From NCBI GenBank assembly GCA_948099385.1, contig CANUEZ040000180.1:3039001-3103000 (forward strand): a stretch of DNA of 64,000 bases, written 5' to 3'. The notes beneath the pieces were generated by a model. It was not told where the DNA came from. It searched no databases and worked only from the letters and a program-made list of their open reading frames with translations. Shown here piece by piece: positions 1-11,585 of this stretch. Both the position numbers and the translations under genes were made by a program. This DNA comes from Fasciola hepatica (taxonomy: Eukaryota > Platyhelminthes > Trematoda > Plagiorchiida > Fasciolidae). Numbering within the stretch: the stretch's first letter is position 1; each line of letters starts with the position of its first letter.

Positions 1-106
1 CACATACGCACGTTGTTGACGTTAGCCGTGCTTCATCCCGGGCGGTACTGACCAATCAGATCGTAGCACGCGTAGTACGACTGTGCAACTTAATCCGATT
101 GTAGAG
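1..106 (+). repeat. Dispersed repeat R, copy 1 (truncated by window edge)
   Basis: This stretch carries the signature 'gaccaatcagatcgta' followed by a CpG-rich segment and 'cttaatccgattgta'. The same order of blocks recurs at 12461-12640, 18056-18405 and 18808-19044 on the plus strand, 9577-9760 (3' half only) and 24146-24425 on the minus strand. No coding potential is seen. It ends abruptly at a T-run that belongs to the neighbouring repeat X. The family is not one I can name. A SINE or other short non-autonomous element is an inference from its size and dispersed copies. Confidence 0.7.
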
Positions 107-1310
107 TTTTTTTAATTCGTGAAAAAGTTTTTGAGATGTGTCCCAGTCAATCTGAACTGCATTCTGCACCGGACTACTTTTATGCCTCTCAGTAAGCAAA
201 TCATAGAAAAATCCTCTTGGACCCAGACAGGCCAGGTTGATTGCTTAGACGATGTACTTCGAGCTCTGAAAAAATTCTTGCACGTAAAAGCTGCTGTGAA
301 ACCAAGATTACCGACGGGTCAATATCAGCATGTAGTCGATTCCTCGGTGCTCTACAAGGAGTTGGTTTAGTTTTAGTGTTATGAAGCTAGTGGTTCAGAT
401 CGCTCTCCCACAGTCTTATTGTATGCGGTAGCAATTTAAGGTTATCAATACCGATTCCGCCTGAATACATCAAAAAACAATTCAATAACTGAACCTTCAA
501 AGCTTTTAGAAGAACAAACAAGCACGATCCATATGGTCCATATAAAATACCTTAAAGGCATGTATATCTTATTTCAAAAGATCCCTGGTGTGAGCCATAA
601 TGAGTATTAACACTCAAACAGTGAATCAGATGTTGTAGCCTCTACATACTTCAGCGACAAGCTGTATCTTACTCCCAAACAGAGATCAGTCAACTAACTG
701 TAATACAACACGTCGTTGCAGTCCGAACTACCTCTTATCGTACGGCGCGCTTGAATACACGCTCGTCCCTACAATATACGCTTTTGTTCGACTACTGATT
801 ACTGGACAAAAATGGTGTTCAGCTAAGATCGGTCTTTTATTAATTAGGCGAATCAACACCACCAATCCTACTACGGGTTAAATGTGTATATTGTGTCTGA
901 CTGCAATAATTTAACTCAAAAAGCCTCATCAAGTTGTCAGATAGGGATGGGTGATAATCACTACACACGCGGTGGTTTTCCATTCCAGAATCCATCGAGT
1001 GAATAATCTGGAAAACAATAAAGTTTTTTCTGGTAGGACGCACAAGAACTGCAATTATTATGTGCATGATCGTTTGCGCGTATGATACAACTTTTGACAT
1101 ACTTCGTGTTGCTTACTAATTAGCACTAGAACGCCGAAAGAGTCCAAGGGGACACTGGCTAGTTGTAAAAGTTGAATAACTCGATTTTCAATGGAATTTC
1201 GTGACTTCTTCTGATGATAACTTTTGCGCCCTTCCTCAAAATCTCGTTGAAATCTGATTATTGGTTCATTCTCCAGGAAGAAGCCTAATCCACTTTCCAT
1301 GACACAAAAA
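107..1310 (-). repeat. Unclassified repeat X, copy 1
   Basis: Read on the minus strand this 1.2-kb block aligns by eye with 8700-9576 on the plus strand in successive patches: the region around 1080-1170 with 8825-8940, 950-1000 with 8965-9010, 440-620 with 9110-9250, and 119-430 with 9245-9540. Both copies end in a short A-run (T-run 107-113 here). Short open frames of 80-86 residues exist on the minus strand (1058-1300 and 840-1100). The patch containing S-V-P-L-D-S-F-G-V-L-V-L-I is conserved in the other copy, but both copies are broken. Possibly a decayed retroposon or a duplicated old gene; the family is not recognised. Confidence 0.6.
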
Positions 1311-2994
1311 CAAGGTGTTCAGGGCCACCTCATTTCATAAGCGACCTCTAGTGTGGCATCTCAGAAACCGAAGCGCAGTATGCTAACGTTGCAAGCATTT
1401 GCCATGCTGTATCAACGAAACAGGAATAAATGGCTTATTTGGTAATCTTCAAAACGTGGTGAGTTATTATGAACGGAGTGATCTTTCCCGTAACCCTTCG
1501 TAGTGTTCTAAGTGTATCTCCATCCCAACTCACTCAGCCTTCCCGAACTGTGAGTATACTCCGTGTAACATTCAGTTACACAGCGTTCAATTTCCGAAGT
1601 ACACTGAAGTGACGTTAAGCACTGATATTCTCACGTTGCCAATTGTGTGTGCGAATTGTGCTAACTTACCTTCCAAATTTGATAGCCCTAGCAATTCTGC
1701 ATCACAGTTATCAACACACTATCTCTCGTGATACTGATAGTAATGTAACTGTGTGGACACGAAAATTTTAATTGTTGTCACCATGACTACCAAGTTTCTT
1801 GTTTTTCCTCCTGTAATCTGAATTTAAATGCCTAAAGAAAAGCGCTATATTAAGCCAGTTGGGAAGCACTAGAAACAATCTCGTTCTCTACCGACCGTTC
1901 TGATCCTTCAGCCGCGTATTTTCAATTGTTTCTCACCACATTTTGCAAAACCTACTTTGTATCCTACTGGCAGTTGCACTCCGCACTCACATCGACGAGG
2001 ATAAACCACGGACAAAAGGCCTTAGCTCCATCCGGTATCGAAATACAATCCACCCGTTGTTAAAACCCTGACGGTTAAAGGACAACGGAGCAGACAGGCC
2101 TTGGTTGAAAGCTGGGTGATTGAGTGATCGTGTCTGTGTACGTGCACACTTGTGCACGATCCAGGAAAAGCAGTGAAATTGTTTGCATGATTCACATGGA
2201 CTGAGGCCTCCTATCCTGAAAGTAGCACAAATGTTTCGTGTCTTGACGTGTGTGGTGCGCACATGTGATTTGGCTATGATGTTTTCATCAACGGCAATAC
2301 AGCTGAACTTTTGTATACACATCAATGCGTGGTTGACGCGTACGTCAATTATGATCCGTAACTAGCCCCACCGCGTTTTATTTTTGTTCATAGCTTGTGC
2401 CCACGTGCGCAGTCACACAGATGCGCCCGCTCGAACACCCGGTCTTCACTCAAGAGCTGTCTGTTCTGTGGTTTTTTGATCGCCAGACACACAGCACACA
2501 GCTGGGCCATGTGTTCGTACATAGTGACAACCTGCATCTCATTCGAGGATCAAATGTAGTGCATTTTTTCGTCTGAGTGGGCAGGTTATGCTGTCTAAGT
2601 CATAACATGAACAACGAGTATGCCATTCGGACGGAACTGGCATTGATAACCGCCGGCTTCATCACCTGTTGCACGAAATCGGTTTTATTTCATGGTCAAG
2701 TGCATGCAAGCAAAAAAGTTGTGGCCACTGCCAAAACATTTTGACCTACAAGTGCAGTGGTCCGGATCGCACACGGCCCCCGTGGCCCTGTGTCACGGCT
2801 GAGCTGAGTACAGCCGCTATGACGAATAAACTCACCGGTCGTTCGTTTGCACACCTAAGACAAGACGTGAAAGGAACTGACTGTGCAACTGAGGCACGGA
2901 AAACTAGGGCCCTATCAGGGCGGTCAGTAGAGTGAAAAGGTTACTTGAAAGCACTAAGATAACTGCTGTTCGCTGTGATTAACACTCAATAGGC
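1311..2994. other. No recognisable feature
   Basis: Unassigned DNA of ordinary composition. The longest open frame is 112 codons on the minus strand (1987-2325). It resembles no family I know and has no splice-site or homology support, so it is left uncalled. Confidence 0.5.
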
Positions 2995-3495
2995 TCCATG
3001 ACTGAAGGTTGAGACAAAATAAAACTAACGGATGTATCGGAGATTCATCGTTTTTGAAAACTACCGATACGCGTGTGCACGTGTCCGCCAACTACAACAC
3101 ACAGATAGTGGTGAGATAATCTTATGCAGGGTAGGAAGAAACCAGTCATTGAAAGACTTTAATGCATCGGACTGTGCGAGTGTGCATGACCAGAAAACAA
3201 TTCCCCGCTTAAGTGTGAAAGGGTGCAGTGACCCAACATTGACTGACGGGGTTGTTAACAGGATAAATGTGTTGGGGGCGTGCGAATCACCAATATTGGA
3301 CGGGCCTTTGAACATCTAGCAATAATGGTTTGAGTGACAGTTACAAAACGACATACTGGTCAGGGCAGCGGAACGAACACACGGCATAAAGCCGGGACAA
3401 ACTGAAGTTTGAGAAGCGCAAAAATAACGGTAGTCTGTTGGAGATTCATCGTTTTCCAGAAGTATCGATACCAATTGGCACGCGAAAGTGATAGT
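2995..3495 (+). repeat. Two-copy local direct repeat about 400 bp apart
   Basis: The segment near 3005-3095 ('ggagattcatcgtttttgaa') recurs at 3410-3490 ('ggagattcatcgttttccag') with matching flanks: a 'tgaag.ttgaga' block upstream and an 'accgatac/atcgatac' block downstream. The units are diverged and no gene is visible in either. Probably an old tandem duplication or two copies of a short repeat. Confidence 0.5.
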
Positions 3496-3499
3496 CTTG

Positions 3500-4465
3500 G
3501 CAGGATTGACTGAAGTAGCAGTGATGTGCGTTCGCGCTGATCGTGTGATTATATCATACTGGCTGAAGATGGTGATATGCCCAATACATCTTTGTCTAAT
3601 TAGGGTGGTTTCAATTAATCGATGACATAAACGAGTGCATATCATGACAACGAAAACTTAATTCATTTACTTCGATCTTTTTTTTCCGTGTTTCGGACGA
3701 CTAACTGAGGGGGTTACGGCGAACATGTAGATGCACCTTTTGTAGCTCCATGTTTGTGAATACATACTGATGAAATAACTAGTCATTCCGATCTGGACTG
3801 TGATACAGTGGATGATCAACATTGATGATAAAAAGTGGACCACTTGTCTCCCACCTGATTTACGGTCTCGCTTCCAAATCATTTCACTTTTGAAGCAGCT
3901 TTCTGATTGATTTAGTGGTGCATTAACAGGAATAACAGTCTTTATCACGTCATTATCGAGATGAATGGATGTAGGAAATAGCTTGTTCGACGATGTATTC
4001 TAACTTCCGATCTGTGTCACTACCAAACGCAAGCCATGCATTTCTATATACAGCACCGTTTCCGATATGGTCGAATTAAAGACCAATTGCTGTTATTCAT
4101 AAATCTAGATGACCAAGTGGTTCATTAGAATTACTTGCTTTTAACACAAGTTGATTGCAGCTTTTTCCACTTTAGCCGAGTTAAATCAAATTGTGGTATT
4201 GCTGCACGGTTTGCCGCATGAAGCGAAGTGCACCTCTGTTAGGAAATCGATCAATTTAAGGTGAATGTAACGGTAAATCAGTACATTGTGTGAAATCCCC
4301 AGACAGTTTCCTTTTCTCACTCACGTGACTCTAATCAGCTCGTTACCCGGACCTTCCCAACCAATCCAAACTACATGCCTTCCCTTCATTTAACATGGTG
4401 AACCGGTTACCCTGCCTCGTTCACCTACTAACATCTTACGAGCGTATTATTACATAGTCTGAGTA
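3500..4465. other. No recognisable feature
   Basis: Unassigned DNA lying directly upstream of Penelope-like element P1. Only short random-looking open frames are present and no repeat seen elsewhere in the window was recognised here. Confidence 0.5.
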
Positions 4466-5086
4466 ATACCACAGTCATGGTCACATTAAGAACAAGACGC
4501 TGGAGAGCGAACAATTGTTTTCAGTGAATCCTATACGTGCTCTTACAATTCATATGGGTGAGGTAACATTGGAATGCGTTAGCCATTGGCCGGAGTAAAG
4601 GTCATTGTCGTGGCGTTAGGAAAAACGGGGTTGGTGGGGAGGGGTGTCTCTATCGTGTGCGTGTTGTGGTGAGAGTTTCACTCCCACCGTCACGAGTGGT
4701 AATCGATAGTGGACTTTTGGGGTTCGGTCGGCGATCCGTGGTTTCCGGTTTCGGCCAGGGCAGCTGGAGAGCTTGGACTAGTCGCTTTTGTGCACATAGA
4801 TTAGGGCTTAGTAAGCGAATGGCGATTGCCTCTGCCGTGGCCAAGAATCGAAGTCGGACTGGCTTTGATCGATTGGGTGGAACTCGGTATATGACTTTGA
4901 AAGCTTTTTCAGGGTCCATCGTGTGGTCACAGTCCACCAAATGACCTAGAATCGAACTGGTAATCACACCGGTTTTCCCGTGACTCAACCATCTTGGGTG
5001 ATGTTCCTTAATGCGCTGAGACAAACGCCTAGCCGTGCGACCTATGTAGGATGCGCCACATTCGCACCTGAACGAGTAAATCAATT
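4466..5086 (-). repeat. Inverted 3'-end copy of P1 (GIY-YIG part)
   Basis: The reverse complement of this block matches 7207-7800. The minus-strand open frame (4650-5096) gives the same protein as the last roughly 130 residues of P1, beginning in the GIY-YIG region (Y-S-F-R-C-E-C-G-A-S-Y-I-G-R). Over the coding part I see no difference between the arms. The junction with the forward element falls at about 5086, where the arm is cut off at the start of the endonuclease motif. It is a terminal arm, not a separate gene. Confidence 0.9.
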
Positions 5087-5147
5087 GTAAGAGCACGTAT
5101 GGGATTCATTGAAAACAATTGTTCTCTTTCCAGCGTCCTGTTCTTAA

Positions 5148-7642
5148 TGTGACCATGACTGTAGGACTACCACGTCACCCACTGTGGTAAACGAACTGAA
5201 CACGTTCCTTAAGTTTTTCAGCCGAATTGCGGAGGCTAACACGCACGTGCAATTTCTAGAACGCTGTGTGAAGAACAACGAGTATCCTAAACAATTATGG
5301 AAGCAGCTGCCTCGTGATCGGGTATATACCCAAACTATAAAACGCTCCGGCGACATGCATTAAATATATGTGATTCTGTGTTATCGAAAACTGTGGAATT
5401 TCAAAGGAATATCGCACAACGACAACACCCCGTGGATAATCTCCCCGATGATTTTGTAAGTCATATCTGCGCGCGCCGCGTACAGATTGTTTATCAACGT
5501 TTGGTGAAAAGCGTTAACCCAATAAAACCACAAATTACATTTCCCACAAAGTCGGAAAAATACATACATAACATTTCGAGTATGGCACTCAGCCCAATCC
5601 TGGTAGAAGCCCTTTCACTTGGATGGAGGTTCTGCTGTCCCACAAGACAAGACGACCGGCTTGAACTAGAGGCACAGTTCAAGAACCTGATAAATCAAAC
5701 TAAAGATCTATCACCAATGTCGGAAATAGATCTCGAAAGATTTAAAAGCGTTCTGGTGACAAGCTGCTACGGATACCGCAAAGCTGTTCTCCAAAACCGT
5801 GGTCCGCTTACCCGACATCATTTGATGGCATTGAAAGAAATAAGAAAAAGAAAAGATATATTGATATTCAAACCAGATAAGGGATCCCGTGTTATCCTTA
5901 TGGACAAGCAAGATTATCTGGAAAAAATTCTGCGATTGATTCAAGACCCAGTGGAACTCTCCACATGCCACACAGAAAAAGATGAAACTGAGAATATCGA
6001 AAACAGACTGGCTGGATGTTTGAGGAAGTTAAGAGATTATGGCTACAAAAACAATGGTACCTATGAAAGACTGAAACCAAGTGGGTCGACCATTTCACGT
6101 CTTTACGGCCTGCCCAAAATCCATAGAGAAGGATGTCCTATTCGACCAATTGTGACCATAATCAATTCACCATATCAGGCAACAGCTCAGTAGCTAGTAG
6201 AATTATTGGAACCCGTTCACGCAGAATTTGCCAAATACAGCTTGCGAGACAATTTTGAATTCGTATCCACCATACAAGATTTCAATATTCAGAAGCAAAC
6301 TATGCTCTCGTTAGACGTCGCATCACTGTTCACGAACTTTCCGCTTTTGGAAACCGTGGACTTCCCATGTGAACACATAAACACGTCCAACATACAAATG
6401 GGCATCCCGACAGAAAATCTGAAAGAACTACTGCTACTTTGCACGCTAAACATCCAGTTCCTGTTTAACGGATGTTTCTACCGACAAACAGACGGCATCG
6501 CCACGGGTTCCCCACTAGGCCCATTGCTAGCGGACATTTTCTTGACGAAACTTGAAAATGGAAAACTAAAGCAAACCACTGAAGGTTTTATTCATTACAG
6601 TCGGTACATGGATGATATATTTTATTTATTAGACCAGGAGTGCAATGTACCCAATGTTCTAGAAAAATTCAACAACGCCCACGACTCACTAGCCTTCACT
6701 ATGGAACTGGAAACCAAGAACAAATTGGCTTTCCTCGACATACTACTAACCAGGAAGGAAGATGGTTCAATACAACGCAAGGTCTATAGAAAATAGACAT
6801 GGAATGGCCAGTAAACGAATTTTCACAGCTTCGTGCCCCTGTCTAACAAACTAAATTTAATTCGATGCCTAGCGTTCAGAGCCGTAAAAATTTGCTCAAC
6901 GGAGACTTTGCAAGGTGAATTAAGTTTCGTTCAACAAGTTTTGCGAGAGAATGGCTACCCCGCGAAGTTTATCCAAAAGAACTTAGAACTAAAGTCACCT
7001 GCAGAGCGGTCTCCATGGGTACCGAAGAAGGAACTATTCCTTAAAGTATCGTTCAAGGGGGATACACATGCCGAGCGGTTGACAAAAACACTCAGGGCGG
7101 CTGTAAACTCAACGTTCCCAGCCGCTAGACTGAAATGCACATTCTCACCCTCTCCGGCGATCCGCATGCAGGTAAAAGACAAACTGCCTGAGCTGACCTC
7201 CTCCCTGATCATTTACTCGTTCAGGTGCGAATGTGGCGCATCCTACATAGGTCGCACGGCTAGGCGTTTGTCTCAGCGCATTAAGGAACATCACCCAAGA
7301 TGGTTGAGTCACGGGAAAACCGGTGTGATTACCAGTTCGATTCTAGGTCATTTGGTGGACTGTGACCACACGATGGACCCTGAAAAAGCTTTCAAAGTCA
7401 TATACCGAGTTCCACCCAATCGATCAAAGCCAGTCCGACTTCGATTCTTGGCCACGGCAGAGGCAATCGCCATTCGCTTACTAAGCCCTAATCTATGTGC
7501 ACAAAAGCGACTAGTCCAAGCTCTCCAGCTGCCCTGGCCGAAACCGGAAACCACGGATCGCCGACCGAACCCCAAAAGTCCACTATCGATTACCACTCGT
7601 GACGGTGGGAGTGAAACTCTCACCACAACACGCACACGATAG
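5148..7642 (+). pseudogene. Penelope-like reverse transcriptase / GIY-YIG endonuclease (P1), broken
   Basis: Penelope proteins copy element RNA and cut target DNA with a C-terminal GIY-YIG nuclease. The N-terminal part reads in one frame (about 5148-5360: HVQFLERCVKNNEYP). A one-step frameshift near 5358-5366 leads into a single long frame running to 7642. That frame is interrupted by TAG at 6191-6193, TAG at 6794-6796 and TAA at 6812-6814. Comparison with P2 suggests the first stop replaced a tryptophan codon and the third a tyrosine codon. Visible motifs are LDVASLFTN (RT motif A, about 6315), TGSPLGPLLADIFL (motif B, about 6500), YMDD (about 6605), FLDILLTRK (about 6735), and CECGASYIGR with R-I-K-E-H (about 7225-7290) for the nuclease. 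No upstream ATG was identified. Confidence 0.9.
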
Positions 7643-7805
7643 AGACACCCCTCCCCACCAACCCCGTTTTTCCTAACGCCACGACAATGACCTTTACTCC
7701 GGCCAATGGCTAACGCATTCCAATGTTACCTCACCCATATGAATTGTAAGAGCACGTATAGGATTCACTGAAAACAATTGTTCGCTCTCCAGCGTCTTTT
7801 TCCTG

Positions 7806-8699
7806 ATGTACTTTTACAGTAGACAGATTTTCTATTGCGCCGAATTTATGGACTTACTACCTTCAAGTCGTGCACGTCATAGTTGCTCGACTTTGTGTGC
7901 CATGCTTGCGTCCGTTCTTTGTCCATTTTCTCACTCGCACCACGCGAATGACTTTTGTACTTTCCTTCCACGCTGCAGATCACGCCGCGCCTACATGGTG
8001 GTCTACGTCAAGCGTGAGTGTGATTCTTCTGGTCCTTGTCTGATCCAATTTCATCGTCATAACTGTCCCTCCATCTCATGTACTCTTTCCATTCTTTCCC
8101 TGATTGGTCAGTTTTTGTTCCCATAGAAGATGGATTTCACCCCATTCCAATGACTCGGTCCCGTATTGCTCAGCATACGATTCCCGACAGATCCTTCCGA
8201 CGATCTGAAGTATATTCCCGGATTTTTTGACTGGATTGCCCCACAAATTGAGTTATGTTACTTGTATTTCCAATGATAGCTCTGTGAAGTACATGTAGTT
8301 CACCCACTCGCCTTATTCGATTTGGGTTTCGGGTTCGTGTTCTACGAATCACTCATTCACTGGACAGCGGTTCAGTTACAGTGAAATATAACACTGGTTA
8401 GTGATATAGTTTTAAGGAGCCTTTTCAAAATGACAAAATCTTTCACTAGAAGACCGGAAAAAGGATAAGGGGCAACAAAGCCTGATAAAATTGCCGACAT
8501 GTCCAAGACTCTCCAATTTCCTTGATACACTACGTTACCATAACAAGCGAGAAGCTGCCACTCACTGGAAAGACGAAGGAAACAACCTCGAAGAAATGGC
8601 GACATGTCCGTACGGACACTTAGCATCATAATGCCAGAAAACAAATGCTCCTTACAAACTAATCTGACGAAATTTGAGAGCTAATATTGAGGACTTTTC
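7806..8699. other. No recognisable feature
   Basis: Unassigned DNA between P1 and repeat X copy 2. Open frames of 60-106 codons (7806-8126 plus, 8170-8352 minus, 8372-8644 minus) have no family resemblance that I can see. Confidence 0.5.
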
Positions 8700-9576
8700 A
8701 AAAGTACCAGAGTTAATAGGGGAATGAGATGCGTTTATGAAAAACCACTTCAATGAAACTTTAAGGAAAATTCACGAAACTTCAACAGATTTCTATGAAA
8801 ACCAAGTTCATCAATTTTTGCTACGAGTCAGTGTCTCCTTGGACTCCCTTGGCATTTTGGTGTTGATAAAGAGATAACGCGAATTATGCTAAATGCTAAA
8901 CTACACGCTCAAATAATCGTGCACACAATAATTGCAGTTACTTTGTATTCCTTCAGAACGAACAAAAGTAATCATCATCCATCTCTGTTTGACAGCTCGA
9001 TAAAGCTGAATCTATCAGTTTAGCATCGAAAACACCATGACACTACACGGTTCCCCATGAGTATTCGAAAGAAAATTATGGCATTAGAGAGAATACGAGA
9101 TCTGATCTGCTGTGTGAGTGGTATCACTCATTATGATTCATATCAGGGACCTTTTGCGATAAGGTTTCACCATCCGGATCGCAATTTTCATCTGTCACTA
9201 GTGCGACATACCCAATTTTTCGATTGTCGGAAATATTCAAAAAGGAATTTGTGTTAATAAGATTAACTTGTTACCGCATACGATAAGACTGCGGGAAAGC
9301 AATCTGGACCACCGGCTTCATAACCTTGTGGACTTCAGAGGAGGTGATTACATATTGGTGTCCATCCGTCGATAATCTTGGTTTCACGGCAACTTTCATG
9401 AGCGAGATTTTTGTCAGCTTGCAAATATACGTTCTATGCAATCAGGCCGACGCCCACATCCCGAGTGGAATTTTCCATAACTTGCCTACTGGCAAGCATA
9501 GAAGTAGTGCGGTTCAGAATGTGGTTTAAATGGGCCTAGGCAAGTCTCCAGAATTTTTTTCACAACTTAAAAAACA
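8700..9576 (+). repeat. Unclassified repeat X, copy 2
   Basis: Plus-strand copy of the repeat at 107-1310 (minus strand). Aligned patches include 'cagtgtctccttggactccc', 'cacacaataattgcagtt', 'ctcattatgattcatatcag', 'ccgcatacgataagactgcg' and 'gataatcttggtttcacggc'. The copy is shorter than X1 by several internal deletions. It ends at an A-run (9569-9574), after which repeat R begins. Shared small indels and conserved protein-like patches suggest a common ancestor with coding capacity. Function and class unknown. Confidence 0.6.
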
Positions 9577-9760
9577 CCGTACAGTTGTCTTACTCTTTCG
9601 ATTGAGTACAACGCCGATTCACACAACTGCACACATAATTACGTTTTCACCTGCTAGCTTGTACTTGAGTTTCCCATACGTTGCTGCCGTAAACACTTTC
9701 GTCCTCACGAGTGTGCCTTTCTTTTACTTGTCAAATTCGGGATATAACAGCAAGTGCCCT
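9577..9760 (+). repeat. Dispersed repeat R, copy 2 (3' half)
   Basis: Matches the 3' half of R as seen at 18808-19044: 'gtacagttgtcttactctttcgattg', a 'cgttttcacctgctagcttg' block, 'acgttgctgccg', and a final 'gtgcctttctttta ... aattcggga' block. The 5' half is missing. The loss of 5' sequence in this and other copies fits LINE-type retroposition, though that is inference. Confidence 0.6.
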
Positions 9761-10363
9761 CGATAAATGACTTCTGAATTCCAAGAAATCAAGTCAAGTG
9801 TGTGACAACTCACGTGTGTGCCTGCACGTACAAACGAAGATGTGGATTACCGTACTGTCCATTCGGATAATTTTCAGATTAGTCCTTCTTTACAGGAACC
9901 TGATCGCCTACTACTCATTTGCAAACCTGATCATTGTGGGCTGCGATTTTCTTTACTTTGACAAATGACTCGAGTTCATCCACTTGTTCAAGTCGTCATC
10001 CTAGATGGGATCTGGGCTCATGCATGAAGGCTCCGTACGCTCCAGTAAGGGATGCTCTCTAACAGTTAATTCTCGAGGCTGCACAAAGGTTGGGTAAGTA
10101 GAATGATCAATTTGCGTAATGCCTCAACTCGATAAAGGATATTTGCACAGTCGTCGGGGCCTTACAAAGATGCCTGCTGACGCCGCAGTCCAGTCATTTT
10201 TCTTTTGTCAATACAACATACCAGTTATCGACCTTTGCGGAGGGCTTTTCAGACACCTAACGAATGTTAAACAGATTGATGAAAAATTGAATGAGTTATG
10301 AAGATGTCATGCCCATTGACCGATTTATTTGCTTGTTCTTTTATTCGCAGTAATCTTGTTGTA
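9761..10363. other. No recognisable feature
   Basis: Unassigned DNA up to the AAT microsatellite that forms the tail of the next SINE. Short open frames only. Confidence 0.5.
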
Positions 10364-10365
10364 TA

Positions 10366-10409
<44 letters not shown>
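10364..10409 (+). repeat. (AAT)n microsatellite
   Basis: About 15 near-perfect AAT units; one G interrupts near the start. It forms the 3' tail of the minus-strand SINE next to it. Confidence 0.97.
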
Positions 10410-10411
<2 letters not shown>

Positions 10412-10602
10412 AAATAGTAGTGATAACAATGATGATCGTTCTACTTCTTTCCTATGCTTCATACAGAAATGTCCGACTACTTCTGGAAACGTATCGCGAT
10501 CAGTTATATACTACCTAATAAGGAATTGACCAACGGCGAAAGGACTCGAACTCAGGACCACAACAGACCTACTGTTCGTTACAATCGCCGTTTGACAACC
10601 AT
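10364..10602 (-). mobile_element. tRNA-headed SINE Z1 with (ATT)n tail
   Basis: On the minus strand a tRNA-like head lies at about 10602-10530. It contains an A-box-like stretch ('gtcaaacggcgattgtaacg') and a near-perfect B box ('gagttcgagtcc', 10553-10542). It is followed by about 120 bp of body and then an (ATT)n run at 10409-10364. This is the usual order for a Pol III-transcribed SINE mobilised by a LINE. The head does not fold into a clear functional tRNA cloverleaf by eye. It would be transcribed by RNA polymerase III from its internal promoter. Confidence 0.65.
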
Positions 10603-11585
10603 CAGCCTGTGGAGCTGTCAAAGGTGCTCCTATGCATTGCACATTACTGGTAATCATGGACAGCTGGATACTTCAGTTGATGAGCTATCTCTGAGTGAGC
10701 TATTGACCCAAGCGTTAGGGCATTCTGTTTCCTGCTTTTATAGGAGTCGTTTCTGGGTGGACCATCAGCAAATCCCAATAATATGAGCGCATCTGCACTA
10801 TGTGCATGATCAGCCCGAAAGCCCTAAATATCACAAATGTTCCAGAAATATTTTAATGACCATTCACACACATGCATGCATTCATGGAAGCACACTCAAA
10901 CACAAACACCAAGAACTTACTTTGGTAGGATCTTCCGGCCAAACCGTGAGAAGTGCGACCACAATGTGCATACCATAAAAACTTTCATATTCCAAACCTT
11001 TCAGATGGTCGTTGCACACAAGTGCTACGGCAGTCTTAACTGAATCCGGTATCACTGACATTCCATCGAGGCACTTTTCGGCGTAACAACAAGAAAGATG
11101 ATGCGAAAATTTAGCATCCCACACACAGGGAGGTTTGGTGTTTTGATAATCAAATATTTACCAGCGTATCCGCAGCACCAGCGACTTGGTATTTATGATG
11201 TATAGAAAAAATTCACGAAAACAGAATACACCAAATGTACTGTACCACACAGTTCGTGAACACTAGCATTCACTTAATAGTCTTCGGGTTAGGCCACTGG
11301 ACAAAGGATGTGTGGGCAACCTCGGCGGAATTCCAGCTCACAGACACAGAAGCTGTTTGTTTGTCCATGGTCTGTTAACCAAATGTGATCCAGTGATTGA
11401 AATATGAGGTTAGAACTAGAATTTCAGACAGTTTCTAACAGTTGATTACAAAGATTATTTGAATGTCTCCGACGGGATGAACAGAGAAAATGAGCTGAAC
11501 TGCCACTTTTACTTTCACACTCGTTTGGTGCCATGAGTTTTAGCTATAGTGCTGTGAACTAATCTTAATCAGTTGATAATGAATA
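10603..11585. other. No recognisable feature
   Basis: Unassigned DNA between SINE Z1 and the large palindrome. It contains an 'acacacatgcatgcat' simple stretch near 10866 but no gene or repeat that I can support. Confidence 0.5.

Larger units (their letters stand above)
4466..7805 (+). mobile_element. Penelope-like element P1 with inverted terminal copy
   Basis: A reverse transcriptase plus GIY-YIG endonuclease element read on the plus strand. Its 3' part (about 7207-7800) is present a second time, inverted, at 4466-5086. A short terminal block ('attgtaagagcacgta' to 'atgtgaccatgactgta') occurs three times: inverted at about 4470-4552, direct at 5090-5165, and direct with a changed end at 7743-7803. 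Composite arrangements with inverted or tandem terminal repeats are characteristic of Penelope elements. The coding region carries three in-frame stops and one frameshift, so the copy is inactive. No clear target-site duplication is seen. A hammerhead ribozyme, known from some members of this class, is not visible in the terminal repeats. Confidence 0.9.

Noticed and set aside
1987..2325. 112-codon minus-strand frame as a gene
   Set aside because: No domain, splice-site or repeat support; length is within chance for a 64-kb window.
4650..5096. Minus-strand GIY-YIG open frame as an independent gene
   Set aside because: It is the inverted terminal copy of P1's own 3' end, identical in protein sequence and cut at the start of the nuclease motif.
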